Below, one piece after another: positions 44,605 through 59,600 of a stretch of 64,000 nucleotides of DNA. Below the pieces are notes generated by a model. The model made no database searches, had not been told where the DNA came from, and was given only the letters and a program-made list of their open reading frames with translations. Within the stretch, counting starts at the first letter, position 1; every line of letters starts with the position of its first letter. Location of the stretch: contig NW_020853172.1 of the NCBI RefSeq assembly GCF_000972845.2, positions 1 through 64,000 of the forward strand. The letters run 5' to 3'. This DNA is from Larimichthys crocea (lineage: Eukaryota; Chordata; Actinopteri; Sciaenidae). Made by a program: the position numbers and the translations under genes.

Positions 44605-47600
44605 AAATACTGCTTAGTCACTGTGTGCCTCGGTCTTGTGGTGTCACACAAACCCTCCTGACAGACACAGCAGCTTCTTTTAGTCGTGCTTTGCATACGT
44701 TCTGAAGCTTCATGGTGTACACTCAATACCGGCTCAATGAACAGAGCGAGAGCGCACACACACACACACCAAACACACATACACAGCACAAAGCCTTCAC
44801 TGTTGAGGCGTGAAGCGACAGCAGTACTGCGGCCTCAGATGATGCAACGACGGCGGGACTCACGAAGATCAGCAGACAGCGTGAGATAACATGCTAATGC
44901 TGACAGTCCATATAAAGTCTATTACAGCCTGTGTGTGTATATAAGTGATCACTTCATAACGGACAGTACTCGAGCGTAACAGGAAGTGTGTATGGTTTCA
45001 CTGTCACCGACAACCTTCCCGTAACTTTAAAAACACCACAGGAACAACTTCCTCAAAGGATACCTGAAGTACATGCACACAATGGTGGACCAGATTCAAA
45101 GCAAACAGAAAAATATGAGAGTATTGATGAAGATGGACGACGAATAATGAAGCCAAAATATTCCACAATACAGAGGTAGCCATCTTGTGCTGGTCTCCGC
45201 AGTCATGATCAGGCCTGGAGCTGCTAAATCGAGGCCCTGCCCGTATATAAAACCTCCCATCTGAAGCGTTAAATAACTAATAACGAACTACGACCTCGGT
45301 AGGAAATGACTATGGGTTTGTTTCTTACCAAATGTCGCCTGCATATATTTGGGTTTTGATGCTCGTTGACCTTCTGTAACTGGTCCTGAGCATTTGTTCC
45401 TGTAACGGTTCATTTACTGTGGCTCCAAAAAGCATGAAAAGCACTTAAGGGATTAACATGTTACCAGATGATGAAGGTGAAGTGTTCATGACACGTTGGC
45501 CAGGCTGCAGTGCGACTGATTCAAAAGTGATGCCTGAGCTTCTGAAAGTTGACGTTAAAAACAGGTTTGTTACATGTTAGTTTGCCAAACACACACAGTA
45601 AACATGAAGCCTGTGCAGAAACACAAATACACAAAGCCCACTTTGCCTGACTCACACTTCATTAGCATATCCCCGGCACACTAACCAATCATGAAACTTC
45701 CAGCTAACGTCACTCTGCTCCTCCTCCTCCTCCTCCTCCTCCTCCTCTTTACTGTCTACCTTTGGTCACACTGGCTGACTGTCCAAAGGTCCTCTCTGTA
45801 AGCTGCTGCAGTTGTCCAAGGACGAGACCCGCACAGACGGTCCAAAAAAATCTGCAATACCTGTGAGGACTCGGAGCCTCCCCGTAATGCAAAAAGTAGT
45901 CCCCACACAAGAAGTTAACATCTTAAACATCCACAGTCTTAAATTTCCATATATGATCTTAACGTGAGTAAAATATTCAAATTCAAGACGACATGCTTTT
46001 ATGGCTGCACCATAATCAAATGGAAATGACTTCAGCCGGACATTTTTTATCTTTTGACTCAAAGTTTTCAAAGCTTGTGTGTGTGTTCGAAGCAGCGATG
46101 AAAGACGTTCAGAGACGTGCTGCAGTGTTTGATTCTGCAATGTTCGACCACAACGAGTACATCTGTGTTTAAAGCGTCAATGTCAAACATCTACGTCCTA
46201 CAGTCAGCATGAAAGAAGAGCCGAAGCAATAAAAAAGCTGTTCGAGATGCCGTTTCTCCCCGAAGCACCTTGCAGCAGTGAACTGCCTCCGTTCAGGACG
46301 GTCAGAGAAAGTGTCAAACAAGCCAAAGACAAAGACAGAAAGGTGGAGGTATACCCTGTTCTCTCCAGTGCCTTGCTGCAGGCTCGCACTCCTTTGTGTC
46401 CACAGAATTGTTCTCCATGCCGTCCGATCAGCAAACACACATTCCAGATGGAGAAGGACCGACCAGAGGCAGTAAATGTAAAACGTGTGTGAGTTAAATG
46501 TGTGTGTGTGTGTGTGTTCGGCTGCAGGAGGAGGTGGTGTTGGAGAGGAAGAGGAGGAGGAAGAAGAAAGAGAGGGGAGGGTGGGAAGAACCCGAGCAAG
46601 GTTTCCGCTGAGGGGAGACGACTGCAGCGAGCAAACGAACTCCCTCCTGCAGGCGTGCCGTCAGCTGACTGTCTGCTGCCAGTGCTCTGACGCAGCAACT
46701 ATAAACATCTCACCTCCTCCTCCCCCCGTTCTGCTCAGCATTTTTGGCATGCTCCCTCTTCCCTCCTCCTCTTCCCCTTTTCTCCCTCTAACTTCCACTC
46801 CCCCTTTCCCCCTTTATGTTTTATCTCACTGCTTTTCCTTTGTCATCCCTCCTCCCTCCCCTTCGTCATGCCTCGAATCTGCTGACGAAGCAGTGATACG
46901 GACTGATGAATGAATGATATGTGTCCGTCTCTGTGACTCGCTCAATGCTGTCTGGTAAAACACAGTAAATACGAGAGCCACAGATCTCTCTGGAAAGATA
47001 AACCTGCATGTTTCTTTAAAAACACAGAGTATGAAAATACTGCAGTTAACCACCAAAGTACACGGTCAACTCAAATATCGCTCCTGCTCAGATTCCTGCT
47101 CTTGTTTCAGACTGCGACGGTTATTTTCACTACTGATTTAATGTGCCGTCTATTGTCAGGATGGATTTGTCTAGAAAAATGTTAGAAATACTCGTCATAG
47201 TTTCCCCCTGAGACAAAAGGAGACGCCTTGCAGTCTTATTCTGAAGATATCTTTTAGTTGAAGAAGTTGAAAAACATTGAATATTTGAGATCATTTCATT
47301 AAATGAATAAAACTTTTGTAGTTTTCCCCAAAGTAAAAGTGTCATAAAACCTAAGTCACTCTGTAGCTCTATAGATCTTTCATTCAATGATCAATACTCA
47401 GGACCAGAGTGAAGTCTGAGCGATGCCCGGTCACCTTCAATGTTGCGGAAATAGAGTTTAAAGGGGGAAAAAAAGAAAAGAATACAACATAATGGTTGGT
47501 CTTGTGCCAACTTAGCTCATTTTCCAGCTGCTGTCAAGATTTCCGAGTATTTACATGACCAGAAATCCACCTTCGCATACAAAGACAACTGACTAACGTT

Positions 47601-50600
47601 GGTGTTTACGGGCTGAAGTAATCCGAGTTATGATAGAAATATAACTGTGCACATTGCTGTTGAGCTCTGAGTGGTAATCGCAGACTTGTCCCAGTAGAGG
47701 GCAGCTGTCTCACTTTATAAACTAGCTCCACGCTTCTTCAAAAAGGACCTCGCAGATGAAAACTCATTGAACGTACAAAAGAAGACTGACAGAGGGAAAA
47801 CTCATGTTCCCTTATCAACAGCTATATGGACCGATTACCTGCATGTGCGTGTTTATGATTTTACTACAGGTACAAGATAGGTCTATAAACGAAGAGATCA
47901 GAGGTTCATCTAAGAAAAATCCACATTTGAGCTGACGAGTGTGTCTCCAGTGAGGAGAAACAAACCTGTACTTCACGAACCTGCAGTGACTTCACTGATT
48001 ACGTAAGGTACAAAGTTTGTCTCTGACCTTTTACCTTCATCTGAGTCTGTCGTGAACTGATGTAATCACTGACGTGGCCACACACACACACACACACACA
48101 CAATAAAACTGTTACACTTTCACACAGATGAGTTTCATTATGATTTTAATCTTCCATAAATCTCAAACTGCGTGATTTAGTGACAATCGACAGTCAGACC
48201 TCTCGTCCTGTTTCCACTGGATGAGTCAGATCACGACCACGTGCAGATTAAGTCACATCCACGTGGTTCAGAGCAGACAAAAAGTCACTCATTGCCCCTC
48301 AACATAATGCAGTGTTACCTGCAGGATCTGGTCTTTATAAAGAGAAAAGAAAAAGGTATTCATACCCGTCTAATAATAATATAAATAGGACATTGTATTG
48401 AATCTGTATTAATGTAAAGTAAAATTTATAAAGGCTCATTTCTTTCTTACATTAGACATGATCTGATCTGATCCACAGACCATCACTTAAACTGAAAACA
48501 TCACTGGAGTCACCATGTCTAAAGTCAAGTCTTTATCTGTCAAGTTAACTTCTTCTTAATCTGTTTATCACCCACTGGGATTAACAGTGAAGTCTGCTGT
48601 GAGCTTAAAACGAATGAACAATTAAATAAATCAATAAATTAATGTATCATTTATGAAGTAAAAAGTTAATATTGTATTATTTTTACATTAATAAACTAAT
48701 TTTTGGTTATTATCACTCTGAAGTTATTCTGGTTTATTTTCAACTGAATCAGTTGTCTGGTAAACACCAAACACGTAATCTACGGTTAACGTGATAACTC
48801 ATCAAAAGCATAAAATAATCATTTTAGATGTCTACATCTCTTTGAGATCACTACACAGACACACCTGAAGCTCCTCTCATTAGAAACAATGAGTCAATAA
48901 TTCAATTATTCAGTAGACAGAACTAATAAATAACTCACTATTAAAAGAAACACTAAACCAATTAATCAGGAGAGTAGTTAAGAGACAGTTGCAGCCTTCT
49001 TGTTGTCATTTGTGTTAAAAACGCAAACATCACCCTGGCATCGTCTTAGATCGGTCGAGAACAGATTCAGAACCGTCCGTCAGCGTGATGCAACAAATGG
49101 GCCGAGCCGCTCTCAGCGTGACGGTGACTATCAGTAAGATTTATGTTCAGATCGCAGCTCTGCAGCTCGAGATGCATAATGAAGAACATTTGCTGAGTGG
49201 TTTCTGGGTCGGAGAACCCTTTGTGGGCCTGCCAGTGTCGCAATGCAGGCAGGAGGAGGAGGAGGAAGAGGAGAAGGAGGAGGAGGAGGCTTTAATTAAC
49301 TGGAGATCCCTCCAACACACACGGTTAAAGCGTTGGCAGCTTGTCCCAAAGAGCAAAGTCCTACTGCTCTAGTTACACAGTAACTGTCTGCAACACTGTG
49401 TGTGTGTGTGGAGGCATTAATATGAGTGTGTATACATTAACCGATCAATACCAGTTTAAATAAAACTGAGTCATCCATTAAAATGAAGACTAAGCGCTGT
49501 TGTCTTTAGACGGGCCGCTGAGCATCGGGGGCCATTCATCACCTTCTAAAAGCCCTAAAGGAGGCAGCTGTGCGTCTGATAAACCATCTCTGAAATATCA
49601 AAGTTTATTCATACACACATGACCTCAGTAAACCTGTCAGATATACTATCTAGAGCAGGTTTATTAAGATCATCAAGTCGACTATAAATTCTCCATTATT
49701 ATCGGAGGAAACAAACCTCCCAAAAATAGATTCAAATCAGTTACACACTAATCCTCCTTAAGAGTTACAACTGACCATTATATACAAGTTCTGAGAGCCG
49801 AACACGTCTTCGAATGTCTGACCAACAGTCCAAAGATATTTGGTTCACTGCGATGTCGAAGCAGCAGCGAGTGTGACCTTTCCTCAGTTGTGTTTTCTCC
49901 AGTCGTTTCTAATTTAACTCAAAGTTTCATGTTTAGCTCATGCTGTAGTCTAATGTACTGGTTCCCAAAGTGGGGATCCTGACCCCCACTAGGGGTCATC
50001 GAAGCTACACAGGGGGTGGGAGGCCTTCTTGATTTTTAAAGGGATTTAAGAACAGTTTAACTGTGTGTCAACAAGCTTTTATTAGCTGATATAACAATTG
50101 CCAAGCGTCAACCTGCTGAAAATTCATCATGACACAAACTTTCTGCAGTTATCGCGTTTCACTGCTTGGGTTAATTGTTCTGTTGTTGTTCTGCATTGAA
50201 TATAATATAATATAATATAGATAATATAATATACTATTAATCTAATATAATATAATATAAAATGTCACTTAGTCAGTTTACTCAATGACAGGATTGATAG
50301 ATCTGTTATGTCTTGAATCAAACCAAGTTAAATTTGCGGTTTTAAATCAGTTTTGACTAAATAACCCTCCTGTGTAAATAAATACCTGGTTCAACATCCT
50401 GTGAAGTCATTACAGCTCAAGTTATTTGGCACAGAGGTTATTCCTAAACGATTTAGCCTCAGGTGCATAAAATCTGATGCAACCCTACACTACAGGGCGT
50501 GTCGGAGATTGTAAAGCACACAGTAAATCAAGAGCGACAGCTTATTCAATCGGTAACAGGGTGCGGTCGGTAGCTCAGCGTGTTTTGAAGTGTGTATGTG

Positions 50601-53600
50601 GATGTGGGTGGGTGTTGGGGTCTACAAGGTGGTGTTGGGTGTCAGATTGGCATCTCGAGTTATTTCCAGAGTAGACAGAAGCTAAAACCAGATGGCAAAG
50701 GTAATCTAACCGACGGAAAAAACGCTTAGAGGGCAGATACACGTGTGAACAGGGGTTTGTAGGTGACTGAAAAAGATAAAACCTGCCTGTCTGTATCCCA
50801 CGACTTCTCATTTCTGCTCTTCAGGTATAAAATATGAACATAATTAAAAAAATAATAATAATAAAATAAAAAAAAGACATTACAAGGAGCTTGAGAGAAC
50901 AGAAAAAAAAGTCACATTTTACTTACCACATCTTAAAATGTGAAATAAAATGAAATATATGATCAGTTACACAGAAATGATGATGTTATTCTGGTGAGAG
51001 AGAAATGCACAAAATGCAGTAAAAACACCACGATGGAACACAAGCACACAAATTAAACCAGACTTTACTAAATGCAAGGGTTATTTTTTAAAGCAAATGC
51101 AAATAAAAGAAAAAGGAATGATGCAAGAAAAGGGAAGAACAGTAAAGGAGAAGGTGATGGGAGCTAAAGGAAATACTGGCTGCTGGTTGGTTGGTTGGTT
51201 GTTTGGGAGAAAATAACTGAGGAGAACAAAAGAGTGAAGATGAAAATTATGCCGATGAACATGGAAGCGCCAGTGAAAACTGAGGAGGATGTGGGGGGTG
51301 GGGGGTGGTTTCCATGCCGGAACTGGTTTATTTTACCTGCTCTTATGTTCACGTTTGGCATCTTAAACACTTTGCCGCCTTCCGGGCTCTTCTTAGCGAC
51401 CACCTCTTCTGGTTTGTGGACAGGGGAATGGGTGACCAGAGGTTGGGGTGGGGGCTGCTGAATGTCAAGCTTCTCCAGCTCTGCCTTGCTCTTTTGGGGG
51501 GAAGCCTGGGTGAGGAGGCGATAGGAGCTCTGACTTGGAGCCTCTTCTTCGATCTCAGGGGCTACATTTGTCAGAGTTGGAGCAGACACTGGAGCCACAT
51601 CTTTCTGCTCAAAGCTCAGATCTTCATCATCCATGGGGATCTCTGGGGGCTTGGAAGAGGCAAACTTGGAAGTATCCAGAGCCTCAAGAAACTCGTCGAT
51701 GACGCCCCTGGGTGGTCGCTCAATGAACTCAAACTCCTCAGAGGAGACCTCATGCTCTGAGACCTCCTCTGCCACTTCTGGTTCCTCCATCTCCATCGTC
51801 AGGTCCTTCTTCTCCGTTTCCACCTGGAAGCTGGCGGGGTTCTTGGCCATGGCTTCCAGGACTGGAGACAGCGAGTCTGCAGTCGGCGATTCTGAATCCG
51901 ACTCCTCTGCAGGGGTCTTTTTGCTCTGGAAGTCAAGTGGCTCAAACTTTTCCGTCATTTTGGGAGAATCATGGCTTGAAAACCAATCTTTCTGCTCGAT
52001 CTTGACAGGTTCATCTTCTTTGACCTTAGTGGGGGTGGTCTCCTCAGCCTCTTTAACAAGATCAAATGCACCAAAGCTTTTGTCGTCTTCGACTTTTACT
52101 TTGTCGGCTGCTCTCACTTCCATCTCCTCAGTCATCTCCTTCAGCAGGGACACTTTAGCGTCAAAGGCAAATGGGTTGTTAGCAGACAGATTGATTGGAG
52201 GGTTGGGTGACTCCATCATCCTCCGTTCAAGAATGGGACTCTGTTCCTCCGGGCTTCCCTCTGAGGAGCCAGAGTCGATTTTGTCAGGGTTGAGTGGAGA
52301 AGACTTCAGGATGTCTGGAAGCGACGGTGGCAGAGCAGAATCCTCTTCCTCTTCATCATCATCATCATCTTTCAGATGAGATGAGAACTGATTCACTGAC
52401 TGCATGAGCGAGTCAGCGGCCATCTTGCTTGTCTCAAATGTTTTCCCCTCATCCAAGAAAGATGGTGGGCTTTCCTGGGAATCTCCAGTCTGGCCATACT
52501 GGACCAGATCTGGAGTGGGACTCTCAGACATTTTTGAGGCCCTGCTGTCGGACTTGGAGTCTCCAAAATGGGAGTAGCCACTGTCCGCCAGTGGGGAATA
52601 GCCCTCAAATGGGTTATTATTCTTCTTCACTTCGTACATCAGGTCATCATCTTCATCAGACTGGTTGCCATGCAGGTCTTGCTCATACCTGGAAGAGCTA
52701 ATTGGAGCTGTGTCCTTGGAGAAGTTATCCATGGAGACCTTGGAGTTGTCTTGAGATGCTAGGAATGGTGAATCCCAGTGCTCTGTTGGGTTAGAGGAGG
52801 CAAGGTGAGACTCAGGGACCATCATCTGGGGATTCATGGGGGAAGGGCCAGTGGAGGACCTGGCTGAGCTAACCAGCTTCTCCTCAGGTGAAAAGGAAAC
52901 TCCGCTGTCTTCACACGGATTATGAGGCCCTGGGTCTTTCCCTAAACTCAGGTAGGGACCAGCTAACGGATCTAGAAGGTCTTCCTTATTCTTACTACGA
53001 CCTGGTCCAGAGTCACCCTCTTCACCCGCCCAAGGCATGTCCTTGGACTGAGTAGTGGGGGGTTCAGTGGAGAAGGAGCCCAAAGGTGCAGCAGATCCCA
53101 AAGTAGGGGGCTGGTTGGGACTCTCGGTCAGAGAGAGCTCCTCCAGAGAGTCGGGGGAGTGAAGAGGGGAGAGAGGAGAGATGGGAGCAGGGGAATCACC
53201 CTTCTGCCCAAGTGCTTGAGTAGAGAGGGAGGAGGGAGAATGCAATACAGCACATATCAAAGACATACTCCATTCCTTACAGTGCCCACCAAACCTGGGG
53301 AAAACTATTAGGACCAGACAAGTGCTGCTAAAATATTGACTGTGGCTGGTAGACAGTTCACACAGTTTGATAAATGACTGACAAATGCCAAACCACTGCG
53401 CTGTAATATAACTCTACATCTACAAAAAGGTACAGGCCACACCTGACCACAGTAACTTTTAAACCTATACAGATCAGTGCAGCAATATTTATTCTCAAGA
53501 TCTGGTGTGCAGTTAGTCAATTTCTCTTACAAGATACCAGTAAACACATCTTACTCACCACATTAATTGCTTGAATGTGGAAATAGGGCTTACTTGCTTA

Positions 53601-56600
53601 AACTGAGCCTAGTAGAGAGGCAACGTAACTGTTCAACAATCATTCAAGTTGTAGTCAAAACTACATTATCTTAACTATACATTTGGAAGTGGAAGTCTAG
53701 GTGAATGCACCCTGAACGTCTGTTAATCGTTCACTATATTGTAGTGTGCAGTAGGTGAAAACTGAAGGAGAAAATACAGATAATCATCTGGTGGTTGTGG
53801 TTATCCGCCAAGATCTTGATGCACCACACCTCCACCACAGTCCAGTCAGCAAATGACAGACTAAAGTCACTTTTACACTGGACTGTTTTATTATTAACTT
53901 AAAAGTTAACTTTTATGATGTCTACTGAAATGTGTCTGGCAAAAGTGAGACCAGTTGTTGCCCTATTTGAGTTCAAGTAACGTTGCCCCATTTTCAGTTC
54001 TCAGCAATCAAATTTATGAGGTAAATGCATAAGCTAAACGAACAATGAGATCCTATAAAAAGCACAGAAAGGAAACTTCTTTGTCTTCAGGACACTTTTT
54101 ACATTTATAGCTTTAATTTATTTATTTATTTTTAAATCATAACAGGACCACAATAAACGCAGAGAGCAGGAGATGTTCAACAGTCAGGATTTGGCAGCAT
54201 TTGTCTGGTGGTCGGTCTACCACACCGGTTTTATGCCTGGTGGTAAATAATCTTTTGCCCCAGGTCTGGTGGCAATAAATCATGCCCAGTGTGTCAAACA
54301 AACGCATATTGTTAAGTGACGATAGATAATGATTCCTCTCAAAGGCCTTTTTTTTTTTAATATAATGAAGTAGTTCTACAAACACTGATATCGTTTCCAG
54401 GCCTGTCAATCAATGAGGTGAATCATTATTCTTCTAAAACTATTCATGTAAGTTCATGTCAATCTACACTACGGCAACAATCACATGTGAGTCACAATGC
54501 AGCACAAACACAAGCAAAGTCAAACGTTAGTTTTAGTGTTTCAAAGATACTCTGTACGGATCCACAAGCATCCTACATCAATGTTATAATAACAGGTGAC
54601 AAAAATCTACCGCTTCTTACATGCAATGGGTTATTTTTGCCACTCAAATGACAAACGGGTTGTGAACTAAAGAAGTGGTGAAAGAAAATAAATGAGGAGG
54701 TCAGGGGAAAACAGCGAGCAGAGAGAACTTGCCTGTAGGGAATTGCATCAGAGGATGAGGCTGAGCTTTAGAAGGAGAAGGTACATCTGTGGAAGAAACA
54801 AGAGAAAGCAGCGGAAAGGAGATTTAGTCAGCAAGTAAGCCCAGAAGAGAAAGACCGGGGAAAGCGACAGATAGATATCGTCTTTATTCACATATTTGTA
54901 AGAAACTCTCAGCTGGGACGCCTTAATCACAGCTACAGCGTAGTTAAAGTGAACCAAAAGGGGGACACACGGGTGCCTGTAGGGTGTTCTCAACCTAGTT
55001 TCATAATACTGTTATTACAGTTAGCACAGAAAGCTGGGAGTGAAACCCAGAGCATGAAAACAGTTGTAATACGTTGAAGGAGATACTGTATGTTTACATA
55101 GTTTAGTCAACTTGTTCTCCCAGGTACGTGAACTTTTGTTCAAGGCACGAGGTTTCATTTGGTAAGACCGGACGTCTGTTTGCTATAAAGAAAGAAACGA
55201 AGACCGAAAAGCAAAGAGAGGCAGCTGCCATGATGCAAGAGAAAGAATTTCCTCTTTGGAAGGAGGAAGTGGCTGTGTAATCTTCAGCTTGACAGAAGGA
55301 AGCAACAAGAGGGGGAACACAGTGATAAACACACACGGTTTAAAGTTGTCAACGTGAACGTGTTGTACGACAAATACTTTCAATGCTTTGGCATAACCGC
55401 TGTGCATTCTGACACGTCAACATGGCTTCAGTGATTTTATCTGCGACGTTGCCAAAACTTTGGACACTCTGAAGCGCAGACGGTTAAAAGGCTGCAGGCT
55501 GAAGATGTTTCTGTGGCTGTAACCAAAGTAAATTTTATTTTATTAACTGCATATAACAGGACGCTAAAAAAAAAAAAATCCAGTGTGAGGGCAAAGGAGG
55601 ACAAAGGATAAGGATAAAAACTCTCAAACTACATGGCACTATTTTTCGAGCCAGACTTATCCAGAAACAGCTTTTGGTGGATTATAGTCACAATCTGCAG
55701 CTGCCTGTCAAAATCCAGGGACCCAGTCAGCATCAAATCCAATAAAAATAATTAGAATAGTATTTGTTTTTCTTTGTACATGCAGTAAAGCCCTATAAAA
55801 AAATATATGAACCCTGAAAAAACAAAATAAACAAATAATAATCCATCAAACAACGAGGGCATTTCAGTCAGATTCAAGAGTCCTCAGCTCAACTCTAGTT
55901 TCAGCATCCCTGTAACTCAAAAGCTAAACAGTGCTAAGCTCAGTCATAAAGTTTCCCACCTGAGAAACCCTCTGGCTGACAATAAACCAGGTGTGAGATG
56001 TGTGTTGCAGCAGAGACTTCCTGTAGGCGGTGAGTATTCGTGCTGTCAGCTCCAGCGGTAAAGTCTGGCAGACTGACGTCAGGTGTAAAATTTACAAAAA
56101 AAAAAAAACACAAAGACTGTTCGGCACGTTGTTTCCAGGGAAAAGCAAGAAGTTCACATTTGAAAAGCTGAATGCCTTTCCACCGCTGTGCAGTTTGAAT
56201 CACCAACCGATGCATGTGCTGTAAGGCTGGTGAGACTGAGCCTGCACAGGTGAACACGCACCGATACACATGTCTTTAGATTCAATGAGACTTACACTTT
56301 GTCCATCATGAATCCTGGCAAATAGACTGCCACATACACAGTCATACACTGATGGCACTGGCCACTGGTCATTGGTTTTTGGAAGCCAACACACGATGGT
56401 GCAGCCTTCAGGAGCAATTTGGCCAAGGACATGTAGATCGGAGGAGCCGGGGATTGAACCGCCAGTCACCTATAAATCTGCTCATAGACAGATATTTCTC
56501 TGCAGTGTAGTCGTAAACGTACAAACAGGAACTGCTGACAGTTCGAATGGTGCAAAATTAGCAAATTGTAGTCATATATAAGCCAAAAAACAGGAAGTTG

Positions 56601-59600
56601 TAGTCCTTACTGAATCCACGGCAATGTTTACATCCCTTAAAACTTTATGGGAACTGTAGTTAACCTGTGGCCTGAAGGCTTGAGCAGCTCTCACTGTGAG
56701 GTCAATATAATCCAGGATATTTGCTGTTGTGATGCAGATGGGAGATTTAATCATATCATGGATAGAAATCAAGCTTTGACGATCACCGCCATGAATCAAT
56801 CTTTAGTTGATTATCAAATTTATTGGTTTAACGGACGTCAGAATCAGTTTGTCACACAGATTTATGCTGATTTTATAATCTGATTATCATTCGGTCGAAA
56901 TGATTCTTCATATCAGGCCGTTTTGTTTGGTTACCTCTGCTGTCGAGGTTTCCTTTCCAGCCATGACGACAACCTGTGGGGATTGAACCAATAAGACACG
57001 TTTAACATTAAACTACAGCAGCAGGGTTGTGAACCAAATACAAAGCCCTGATCTGTTACAGGGAGCAAGTGTGTGGCATGAAACAAACTGAATTTAATCT
57101 GCAGCGTGTTAACCTGTTATTGATGAACACACTGTAAGATATAGACTAACTGGGCCATCATGAGCAAATGTAACCAGATTAGTCTCAACATCACATGTGC
57201 TCCTAAACATAGCCGGCATGAATGGACACTTCTCCAGGCTGCAGACGGTTCAAATCTACAGCAGGCATTAAGGAATTAAGCTGCGGTTTAAAATATCAGA
57301 TGAATGATATCATGCCTGCCTGTATTTGCATTAAACTGTTTCTGGACTGTAGCTCAATAAAAATAAAATAAATAAAAAGTCGTCCATGTGTTATAATGGA
57401 AGCTTAGGTCAAGGTATTCTGATTTTTTTTGACCAATCAGAGCTTTTCAGGTGGGGTCAAACATCTCACTGTGCCAGAGACAGAAAAGGGAATCCAAGAA
57501 AATGGCGGCATTTGAGTATGACAAGAAATATCTCTGAACGCCTCAACATTGAGAAGATCGTTCTGACCTTCATGGTTACCGCTCAGCTTCGGACTACAGA
57601 TAACAAAGCTGCGGATTTCAGCCCCAAGCTGTCAAACAAACCAATAAAACCTTTTCTGTGACACGCTGCAAATAATATCCAGCTAAATCTTCTGACATGT
57701 TTGGGGGGCGGGTGGCTCGAAGATCAGATGAAGTTGAGGTCAGGACTGGGTAACCTGAGGTTCGATTTAGCTGACTATGGTCGGGTTCAGGTTAAACAAT
57801 GGAGTCATCAGCATAGCCTGGTCATGTTATACCCCGTGGAGGTTATTTTTAATCTACCGTCCTCGGTTCAAAGTAGAGAAATACACGACTGCTGAACCGT
57901 TGCAATTATAAAATCCACTAATTAAATTTACAAACAACAAATTTAGAAAACTGAAGTTCATGGAAGTTTTATGTGAAGAATGTGTTAAATAATCTTGAGC
58001 TGACGTGAGTCGCATTTAACAATTATCTGGCCCTAGCTTCTCAAATATATAAGTATTAGTAGAAATACCATATATTTTGAAAATGACAAAACAGTTTATA
58101 TACAACCACGCTGCCACACAGGAGCTGTCCCTTTTAGTCTCTGGCCTTCCACTGGGATCCGAACCTCTAATTGCAGGCTTCACTGCCTTGCTCCAAGCGC
58201 CGAGGTATTTGTCTCCTCTTTGAGCTATAAGTATCTCGACGAAGGCCTCACAGCTCGACACTGATATATGACTTGAGGCCAACAACTCACCTGCTGCTGC
58301 CATCTTGTAAAATAAAGAACTCAATGTACGAGTCCAAAGGTACGTCACTCTCTCCTTCATCTAAAAAAGTTTTCCAGCCGGAGCAGGTTACTTCAGTTCC
58401 TGCTGGTTAGTTTAATGACAGACAGAATATCTGCAGAGACAATTGATTTCACTCAGCTCTCTGCTGCAAACACAGTTATGTAATTATGCAAAAAAAACAT
58501 TAACAAAAACCCACTAAGATCTGCTCCTGCCTGCAGAGAGAGGACACAGAGTGGAAAACGGCCTCCAGCAACATCAAACCTAACGTCAACCCTGTTACTG
58601 AACCGCTGACATGACCAGTCTTTATACTGTACCTTCACACAGACATGAAGTTAATGTCTGAAAGCAGCAGCTGCAGTTCAATTTTTTCAAATGTTTAATG
58701 TTTCTTTCAATTATAGTTAATTAAAATAAAAGCAGATATGTTAACCGATCTGTTTCTCTCATCATTGGTATTAAAGGAAATATAAAAATCAGACTTAATA
58801 ACAAGTTCTGACTCAACGAATGTTAATTTATATATTTTTTTAAACCTTAAAACACACTTTGGCTTCCATAGAACATGAAGCCTATCAAAATTATTACTAT
58901 AATTAACCCATTATGTATCGGCCACGCCCGTAAACCTGTATATCGCTCCCTACAGGAGGACAAAGAAAGAAAGTCTACAGGAAACTAAATATTTGACACT
59001 ATTTATTTTTTTGCCTGTAAATGATAAATTCTATCAAGTGACAAACTGTTTTAGCTTTAAAAATTTTAACAGCCCCTGAAATAAAAAATAAACAGATTTT
59101 TACTCGACATTGTCATTCACGTATGTGAAAATACACATTTTCTGGTCCTTGGCCGATAAAAATCATAATATTTACACATTAAATGTCACTCAGAACAGCG
59201 TTAACGCCCTGAAATCAGCATCAAAATGATGCATCAGCACAACGTGGTTGAATATCATCTTTCACCACGCGGCTCTGGAAATCTGCACTTATCACGGCGA
59301 TAAGAGGCGAGATTTAAAACAGATTAACATGTGGTTCTCGTCACATTCAGGACGTTCAAAGCCAGTTGCTGTGTTGGCAGAGCCAGAACAACAGACACAA
59401 GCCTGGTGTCGCTGGTCTGGGCGGAGGGGTCCGCCTCTGAAGCACTTAACCCCACTTTAATGCAGCCTTCACCAGGATACAGAGGAAAAACAACAACACT
59501 GAGCTGTAAGCCTCCGCAACGGTGCGTCTGACATCTCCCCTCTCCGTCTAATCCACCTGACCACATCACAAGCTCTTCACAAGCACACACTGACGGATGT

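Larger units (their letters stand above)
39497..51336 (-). other. rtn4: rtn4 intron 3, containing the short-isoform promoter
   Basis: About 11.8 kb between the long exon and the homology domain. Apart from the short-isoform exon, SINE and LINE tail listed separately, it holds CA tracts at 44570-44601, 44754-44770 and 48078-48101, a TG tract near 46497-46518, CTC/GGA runs at 45719-45749 and 49252-49290, a TATAA-rich tract at 50198-50262 and a C/T-rich stretch at 46710-46870. I find no other exon. Confidence 0.7.

Noticed and set aside
46204..46913. Frames of 142-164 codons on both strands
   Set aside because: C/T- and G/A-rich low-complexity intron sequence with a TG tract; no splice-compatible exon or known domain.
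51633..52379. 248-codon plus-strand open frame
   Set aside because: It is antisense to the rtn4 1878-bp exon and Ser-rich because the real strand is Glu/Asp/Ser-rich; no splice sites or family motifs.
53203..53206. Alternative acceptor GGGCAG for the rtn4 long exon
   Set aside because: It would put the junction out of phase (an in-frame TGA follows when joined to micro-exon 2); the upstream CTCAAG at 53215 restores phase.
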